Source of the DNA: G016756615 sp050958605
GTDB taxonomy: Bacteria; Pseudomonadota; Alphaproteobacteria; Rhizobiales; Rhizobiaceae
Direction: 5' to 3'
NCBI RefSeq assembly: GCF_050958605.1
Contig: NZ_JBJHDO010000006.1
Span: forward strand, 186,001-250,000
DNA: 64,000 nucleotides
Shown: positions 59,362 to 64,000 of the stretch, piece after piece
Numbering within the stretch: position 1 is the first letter of the stretch
Layout: each line of letters starts with the position of its first letter
Notes under the pieces: generated by a model
What the model was told of the DNA's origin: nothing
Database searches by the model: none
Seen by the model: the letters and a program-made list of their open reading frames with translations, nothing else
Translations under genes and position numbers: made by a program

Positions 59362-61299
59362 CTAAAACGTACCTTTCAGCCCGAAAAAGGCGGTCAGGCC
59401 CTGGGTGTTGTAGCCGAACACTTCTTCATAGTCCGCGTCGAGCAGGTTATCGACCCGGCCATAGGCTTCGAGATATTCGGTGAATTTGAAGCTGCCACCG
59501 ACATTGACGACGGTGGAGGAAGCAAGGGTGACGCGTGGCGGCAAGCTCGGCACATACGCCAGATCCTCCATTTCGCCATTGAAGGCAACCTCGCCGAAGA
59601 TGCGCGCGCGGTCGTCATGGAAGCGATAGGCAGCGCCGATCGAACCCGAATGTTCGGGGCGCCGTATCTCGGCAAGCCGAGGGCCGCCGGCCACCATCTG
59701 CTCGGTCGCCTTGGTGTAGGTGTAGGATGCGTTGGCCGAGAAGCCGTTGAAGAGGTCGAGCGTCGCCCCGATCTCGATTCCCTGGCGCTTGCTCACGCCG
59801 TTGCGGTTAACTACCGAGGAAGTGTAGTCGGGGCCATAGACTATCGCGATCTCGTTGGTGAGATCCTGATTGAAGTAGGTGATGTCGGCGACAAGCATAC
59901 CGTCGAAGAAGCGTTGTTCGATGCCGATATCCCAGCCGAAGCTTTTCTCCGGATCGAGGTTCGGATTGCCGACGAAGGAATCGGGCACATAGCCGAACTG
60001 TTCGAAAAAGGTCGGGTTGGTGACGCCGGTGCCGATGGAGGCATGCAGGCGGGTGGCTTCGGTGAGCTTCCAAGCACCGCTCAGGCTGTAGGTCGTCGCA
60101 TCGCCGAAGAGATCGTTGAGGTCCCGCCGTAGGCCGGCGTTGAGGAAGAAGCGATCGAGAAAGGCCCCTCTGTATTCGCCGACGAAGGAATTGGTGCTCC
60201 GGTCGAAGGTCTGGTCGAGATGCGACGGCGTGAAGGTCTCGCGTTGCCACTCGTATCCACCGGTGAGTTGGTGGCTTGCATCGAGCAGGCCCGGCGTGTC
60301 GAATTGATAGCTCGCCTGATAGACGCCGGTATAGCGATTGCCGTCACTCCAGGAGGTTCCAATCTCTGCGACGTTCTCGCGATACATATCCCCGCCGGTG
60401 ACGCGAGCCTTTTGGGTCAGCGCGCCGTCGAGAGCGACATGGGTCACGCCGATGGAGCCGAACAATTCGCGGGTAGCCGTCTCGTCGGAACCATCGATCA
60501 CCAGCCCATATGTTGGGCTACCCGGGTTGAAATCCTGCGGGTCGAGATCGCTGCGGCGGTTCACGTAGCGCAAGGTCCCGTCCAGGCTGAGGGCATCCGA
60601 CAGGTCGGCGGCGAAGCGGCCGTTCAGCGTCGCATTGCGATCGCCATCCCGCTCGTCTCCGAAATCGGAGACGTTGAAGCCTCCCGTGTTCTGGAAAGCC
60701 CCCGACAGGGCGATGTCGTAGGTCTCGCCGCCGCCGCTCAGCGAAACGCCGCCCAGCCAGGTGCCGTCGGTGCCGGTTTCGACCCGGGCGCTGCCGGAAA
60801 AACTGTTGCGCTCGCCTCGTCTGGTGATGATGTTGACGACGCCGGCCATGGCGTTCGACCCCCAGAAGGCGCTCTGGGGCCCACGCAGCACCTCGATCCT
60901 GTCGATATCGTCCACCAGCAGGCTGCCGAAGTCGAACTCGCCGGTGGACGTCTCGCTCACCTCGACGCCATCGATCATCACCAGGAGGTGGTTTGCTTCA
61001 GTGCCGCGGACCCGCACCTGGGTGGGGCCGCCGAATGAGCCCGTCCGCGAGACGGCGAAGCCGGGCACCTGCCGCAGCGCGTCCGCCACGTAGCGGATCT
61101 GGCGTTGCTCGAGCTCCTTTCCCGAAATGACCGTGAAGGCCCTGCCGGATTTCTCCTGCTCGATCGGCGTCAGCCCGTCGGTAACGAGGACCGTGTCGAG
61201 CCGAAGCGCTTCATCGGTATCGCTTTCGGCCTGCTGCGCCCCAGCCCCTATCGTCAACGCCAGCGCGATCGCGCCAGCACCCATCAGTTGCCTGTTCAT
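59362..61299 (-). CDS. btuB: TonB-dependent vitamin B12 receptor BtuB
   Basis: A 645-residue outer-membrane receptor with signal peptide, TonB box region LDTVLVTDGL near residue 35, and plug domain (ALRQVPGFAVSRTGSFGGPT, VLRGPQSAFWGSNAMAGVVN). The 22-strand barrel ends with the aromatic residue F (FFGLKGTF). It binds cobalamin outside the cell and imports it with TonB energy. It is the first gene after the riboswitch. Confidence 0.9.
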   Translation of the reverse strand: MNRQLMGAGAIALALTIGAGAQQAESDTDEALRLDTVLVTDGLTPIEQEKSGRAFTVISGKELEQRQIRYVADALRQVPGFAVSRTGSFGGPTQVRVRGTEANHLLVMIDGVEVSETSTGEFDFGSLLVDDIDRIEVLRGPQSAFWGSNAMAGVVNIITRRGERNSFSGSARVETGTDGTWLGGVSLSGGGETYDIALSGAFQNTGGFNVSDFGDERDGDRNATLNGRFAADLSDALSLDGTLRYVNRRSDLDPQDFNPGSPTYGLVIDGSDETATRELFGSIGVTHVALDGALTQKARVTGGDMYRENVAEIGTSWSDGNRYTGVYQASYQFDTPGLLDASHQLTGGYEWQRETFTPSHLDQTFDRSTNSFVGEYRGAFLDRFFLNAGLRRDLNDLFGDATTYSLSGAWKLTEATRLHASIGTGVTNPTFFEQFGYVPDSFVGNPNLDPEKSFGWDIGIEQRFFDGMLVADITYFNQDLTNEIAIVYGPDYTSSVVNRNGVSKRQGIEIGATLDLFNGFSANASYTYTKATEQMVAGGPRLAEIRRPEHSGSIGAAYRFHDDRARIFGEVAFNGEMEDLAYVPSLPPRVTLASSTVVNVGGSFKFTEYLEAYGRVDNLLDADYEEVFGYNTQGLTAFFGLKGTF

Positions 61300-61319
61300 T
61301 CCTGCCCCAAGCTGCTCAG

Positions 61320-61362
61320 GCAGGGCAAAAGGATTCGCCCTGCGGTTTGGCCCAACCGCAGG
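61320..61362 (-). promoter_or_regulatory. Candidate expression platform of the B12 riboswitch
   Basis: On the minus strand, hairpin 1 (CCTGCGGTT / AACCGCAGG, 61339-61362) and hairpin 2 (GCAGGGC / GCCCTGC) share the bases GCAGG, so only one can form. The 3' arm of hairpin 2 and following CTGCC are complementary to GGCAGG beside the btuB start codon. This would let the riboswitch hide or expose the start region. Inferred from base pairing. Confidence 0.45.
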
Positions 61363-61479
61363 CAGGAAACAGCTTGGAAAGGTGCGCGTGATTCACCCTC
61401 CGCCCGTTCCGGCATGCGGCAACACTTTTCAATGTCACCGCCACGGACGACCGCGCCGGAACACACCCCGTGTCCAGGC

Positions 61480-61670
61480 ATGGGTGACCGGAAATGGCAG
61501 GTCTCCTGACTTCCGTGTCATCGCCCCTCTTCCGCCTTCCCGGTCGCGCGAGGCTTCCCAGTGGCTTCGTGGAAGATGGCTCAACGGCTACAGTTGCGGG
61601 GGCAGTCCTGGCTTCGGCCGACAGGCCTCACCGTGTTCCCTCTTCGTCCGCTCTCGGCGGAACCAATTCC
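61480..61670 (-). ncRNA. Cobalamin riboswitch
   Basis: On the minus strand it has GGTTCCG (near 61665), GGAACACGGTG, the B12 box AGCCAGGACTGCCCCCGCAA then CTGTAGC (61587-61613), AAGCCACTGGGAAGCC, and the closing GTCAGGAGACCTGCC (61496-61510). These are the classic conserved blocks of the adenosylcobalamin riboswitch. It should shut down btuBFCD when B12 is plentiful. Ends are approximate. Confidence 0.92.
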
Positions 61671-61768
61671 GGGCGGGAAGCTAGCGAGGCGATCCCCTAT
61701 CGTCAACCGCGGAGATGTGCTCCCCTGTGGACTCAACCACGGACGATCCAAATGCGTGCGAGGCAGAC

Positions 61769-62347
61769 ATGGCAATACGAGCATTCGCTTGGCTCAATCC
61801 GCCGTCCCGCTGGCAAGGCGACAGCGCGAAGCTGACGCTCTCAACCGAGGATGCGACGGATTTCTGGCGCCACACCTTCTACGGATTCGTACGCGACAAC
61901 GGCCACGCCTATCTGACCGACGTCTCCGGCGACTTCACGGCTTCGGCGACGGTCGTCGGAGACTATCGGCATCTTTACGACCAGGCCGGCCTCATGCTGC
62001 GGATCGACGAGCGAAACTGGATCAAGACCGGCATCGAATATACAGACGGTCTGATGCACTTCAGCGTCGTCGTCACGCGGGACGTGTCGGATTGGTCGGT
62101 GATCCCCTTGCCGGAGGCACGGCCGGAACAAGGCGTGGCCATAAGGCTCACCCGCCACGGCGACGCCGTTCGGATCCAGTATTCCATCGCGGGAACGCCT
62201 TGGCGCATGGCACGCCTGGCTCCGTTCTCCGACGCCGACGCGCGGGTCGGCGTCATGGCCTGCTCGCCGGAGCGCGCAGGCTTCGAAGCCAGCTTCAAAG
62301 GAATAGAGGTCGGCCCGCCGATCTCGCGCAAACTCCATGCGGAGTGA
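61769..62347 (+). CDS. DUF1349-family protein
   Basis: A 192-residue concanavalin-like jelly-roll protein. FAWLNPPSRWQGDSAKLTL, FWRHTFYGFVRDNGHAYLT and YDQAGLMLRIDERNWIKTGI are hallmark segments, and VGVMACSPERAGFEASFKGI closes the fold. DUF1349 members are thought to bind or modify sugars and have no agreed role. The ATG at 61769 follows GAGG; an in-frame start upstream would enter the riboswitch promoter region. Divergent from btuB. Confidence 0.87.
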   Translation: MAIRAFAWLNPPSRWQGDSAKLTLSTEDATDFWRHTFYGFVRDNGHAYLTDVSGDFTASATVVGDYRHLYDQAGLMLRIDERNWIKTGIEYTDGLMHFSVVVTRDVSDWSVIPLPEARPEQGVAIRLTRHGDAVRIQYSIAGTPWRMARLAPFSDADARVGVMACSPERAGFEASFKGIEVGPPISRKLHAE

Positions 62348-62624
62348 TAGAGGCCCATCCGGGCCGCTCGGCTTTCGCGCCAACGCATCGGCTCGAACCG
62401 AAGGTTCGGAAAGCAGGATGCCGGTCTGAGAGATGAAGCGTCCTTTGCGCGTGCGAAGACGCGCCGGCGCTCGAGTTCGGCATCGCAACGGTTTGGACCG
62501 CCTGATCGAAACGGCAGGCTGCCAACCTTGAGCAAGGTGGGTAGCCTGCCGGACGTCAGATCGGATATTTGCAACATCCCGACCGGGATCTGAACCTCGT
62601 CCCGGTCCCGGTCGGTTGCTCGCT

Positions 62625-63671
62625 TTACTGCGCGGCGGCCGCAGCTTCTTTCAACCACCCGTCAAACTCGGCCTGGTTTTCGGAAATCCAGGCGTCGGCG
62701 ACCTTCTTCATATCGGCATTGGTCTTGGCGCCGGTTCCGAGATCGCCTTCCCATTTGCTCCAGGTGTCCAGCGGCCATTTCGCCTGTTCGACGAATTTCT
62801 TGACGGCCGGATTCGCAGCGACGAATTCCTTGTTGCCGAGCGTGCGCCAGTTCCACGGCCCCACCGCCATGCGGCACGGGTTCTGTCCGCCGGCACAGCC
62901 TGCGACATCCTTGATCTCGTGCGTCTTCGGTTTCGTGACCCCTTCGGGAAGGGCGTCGTACGGGATCGGCAGCCAAACGACGTTTTCGCCGGGCTTCAGC
63001 CGATAGACGATCCAGGAAGGGCTCCAGGTGTAGAGCAGGATCGGCTCGCCGCGATCGGCGCGCGCGAATGCCTCGGCGACAAGCGGCTCGTACTTGGCGC
63101 GAACCGAACGCACCGTATCGCTCAGCCCGAATTCCTCGATCTGGTAATCGACGACGTCTCCACATTTCCATGCGGGATCGCAGTTGGTGAGATTGGCCTT
63201 TCCGTCGCCGTCGCTGTCGAACAGGGCGGCGATCTTGGGGTCCTTGAGCTGCGAGATATTGCTGATGTTGTGGGCTTCGGCCGTCTTCTTGTCGATCACA
63301 TAGCCGTTGATGCCGCCGCCGGTGATCGTTCCCTCATTCATCAATTCGACGGTATCGCCGATCTGCTCGATGGCAGGCTGGGCCTGCGGCCAATTGATGT
63401 CGCCGGTCATATCGAGGTCGCCCTGCGACATCGCCTGCAGGATCGCCGACATATTCATGGTCGACAGCTTCACCTCGTAGCCCAGCTTCTCGAGGCCGGC
63501 GATCAGGATCTGGTCCTGAACGTAATTTGCGCCGAGGCTATCGGACGAAACGAAGCGGATGGTTTTGCCTTCGCCGGGCTTGTCCTGCGCATGGCTTGGC
63601 GCTCCCGCCAGAACCGTGGCGAGCGTCACGGCAAACCCAAGTCCTGCCAATTTGCTGTAGTTCAGTGTCAT
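62625..63671 (-). CDS. Glycine betaine/proline-type substrate-binding protein (ProX family)
   Basis: A 348-residue periplasmic protein with a signal peptide of about 29 residues (ends PSHAQDK). TIRFVSSDSLGANYVQDQIL opens the mature protein. GDLDMTGDINWPQAQPAI and LLYTWSPSWIVYRLKPGENV carry aromatic residues of a quaternary-ammonium-binding cage. NCDPAWKCGDV has two cysteines that may form a disulfide. The permease gene upstream is cut by the window edge. An osmoprotectant importer fits the ectoine locus at the other end of the window. Confidence 0.88.
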   Translation of the reverse strand: MTLNYSKLAGLGFAVTLATVLAGAPSHAQDKPGEGKTIRFVSSDSLGANYVQDQILIAGLEKLGYEVKLSTMNMSAILQAMSQGDLDMTGDINWPQAQPAIEQIGDTVELMNEGTITGGGINGYVIDKKTAEAHNISNISQLKDPKIAALFDSDGDGKANLTNCDPAWKCGDVVDYQIEEFGLSDTVRSVRAKYEPLVAEAFARADRGEPILLYTWSPSWIVYRLKPGENVVWLPIPYDALPEGVTKPKTHEIKDVAGCAGGQNPCRMAVGPWNWRTLGNKEFVAANPAVKKFVEQAKWPLDTWSKWEGDLGTGAKTNADMKKVADAWISENQAEFDGWLKEAAAAAQ

Positions 63672-63726
63672 GTATTCTCCTCCTGCGACAGGATGTCAGT
63701 CGTCCTGTCTGAATGGGTGGGATGCT

Positions 63727-64000
63727 TCAGATCTGCTGATGATGCGCTTCCAGGTCTTCGACATCTTCGCGCCGGGGCCGCAATGCCCGCGACAGGGCGG
63801 TCCGGATACCTCGATCGGATTTCGGCTTCTGTCTGGCCAACCCCTGCGTGATGCGATCCAGGATCATCGCCAGCAATACGATCGCGATGCCGCCAACCGC
63901 GGCCATGCCGACGTCGAGGCGGCCAAGGCCCTGCAGCACCACAAGCCCGAGCCCTTCGGCGCCGATCATGGCCACGATCACCGACATGACCATCGCCATG
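63727..64000 (-). CDS. Glycine betaine/proline ABC transporter permease (ProW-type, C-terminal part)
   Basis: Only the last 91 or so residues lie in the window; the gene continues past 64000. VIVAMIGAEGLGLVVLQGLG followed by VGMAAVGGIAIVLLAMILDR is the conserved C-terminus of ProW/OpuAB permeases. The hydrophilic tail of about 45 residues is rich in basic and acidic residues. It lies 55 bases upstream of the binding-protein gene on the same strand. Confidence 0.85.
   Translation of the reverse strand, partial: MAMVMSVIVAMIGAEGLGLVVLQGLGRLDVGMAAVGGIAIVLLAMILDRITQGLARQKPKSDRGIRTALSRALRPRREDVEDLEAHHQQI

Overview
The window looks like chromosomal DNA of an alphaproteobacterium of the Hyphomicrobiales, most likely the Phyllobacteriaceae (Mesorhizobium/Aminobacter type). 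This is inferred from the high GC content, the gene families, dense ATGA-coupled operons, and three kinds of intergenic palindromic repeat that I recognise from that family. No phage, integrase, transposase or CRISPR array was seen; most of the window is ordinary catabolic, transport and stress-response DNA.

Layout. 1-3266: the 5' part of a BMP-family binding-protein gene, msrA, a small membrane protein and an MFS transporter. 3357-17884: a complete ectoine/5-hydroxyectoine island. On the minus strand it carries ehuABCD (uptake), eutABC (hydroxyectoine to ectoine), doeA and doeB (ring opening and deacetylation) and the PLP-sensing regulator enuR. Divergently on the plus strand it carries doeX, doeC, doeD and an extra MDR oxidoreductase. 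Repeated motifs upstream of ehuA, enuR and doeX are good operator candidates. 18124-26891: a catabolic cluster of unknown substrate, with a LacI regulator and two abutting LacI-type operators, a ribose-type ABC transporter, a phosphotriesterase-like hydrolase, a GATase-like protein, a PfkB kinase on the opposite strand, a BtpA/SgcQ protein and an M20 amidohydrolase. 27030-31567: an uncharacterised envelope module of one polytopic membrane protein, three coupled single-anchor proteins and a secreted protein. 31717-33937: the sulfide/persulfide operon blh-bigR-pmpA-pmpB with an upstream palindrome. 34005-34270: a decayed AbrB/VapC toxin-antitoxin pair. 34639-37886: a sugar-type ABC importer without its own ATPase. 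38083-43132: an RND efflux pump with a TetR regulator. 43376-45813: a cytochrome bd-type oxidase.

45998-55309: assorted regulatory and stress genes, including an XRE-like regulator, a large SAM/adenylate-cyclase/ATPase protein, an ArsR-SRPBCC pair, a Gmad2-LysM protein, a cold-shock protein with a clear terminator, two coupled tiny genes and a methyltransferase. 55462-55548: tRNA-Ser(GGA). 55710-56561: an epimerase. 56679-61670: a btuBFCD vitamin B12 uptake operon behind a cobalamin riboswitch. 61769-64000: a DUF1349 protein and the start of a glycine-betaine-type ABC system running off the window.

The best candidates for something undescribed are the catabolic cluster at 18-27 kb and the envelope module at 27-30 kb. 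The most informative regulatory DNA is in the ectoine island. Everything here was read by eye; family names come from recognised motifs and not from a database search.
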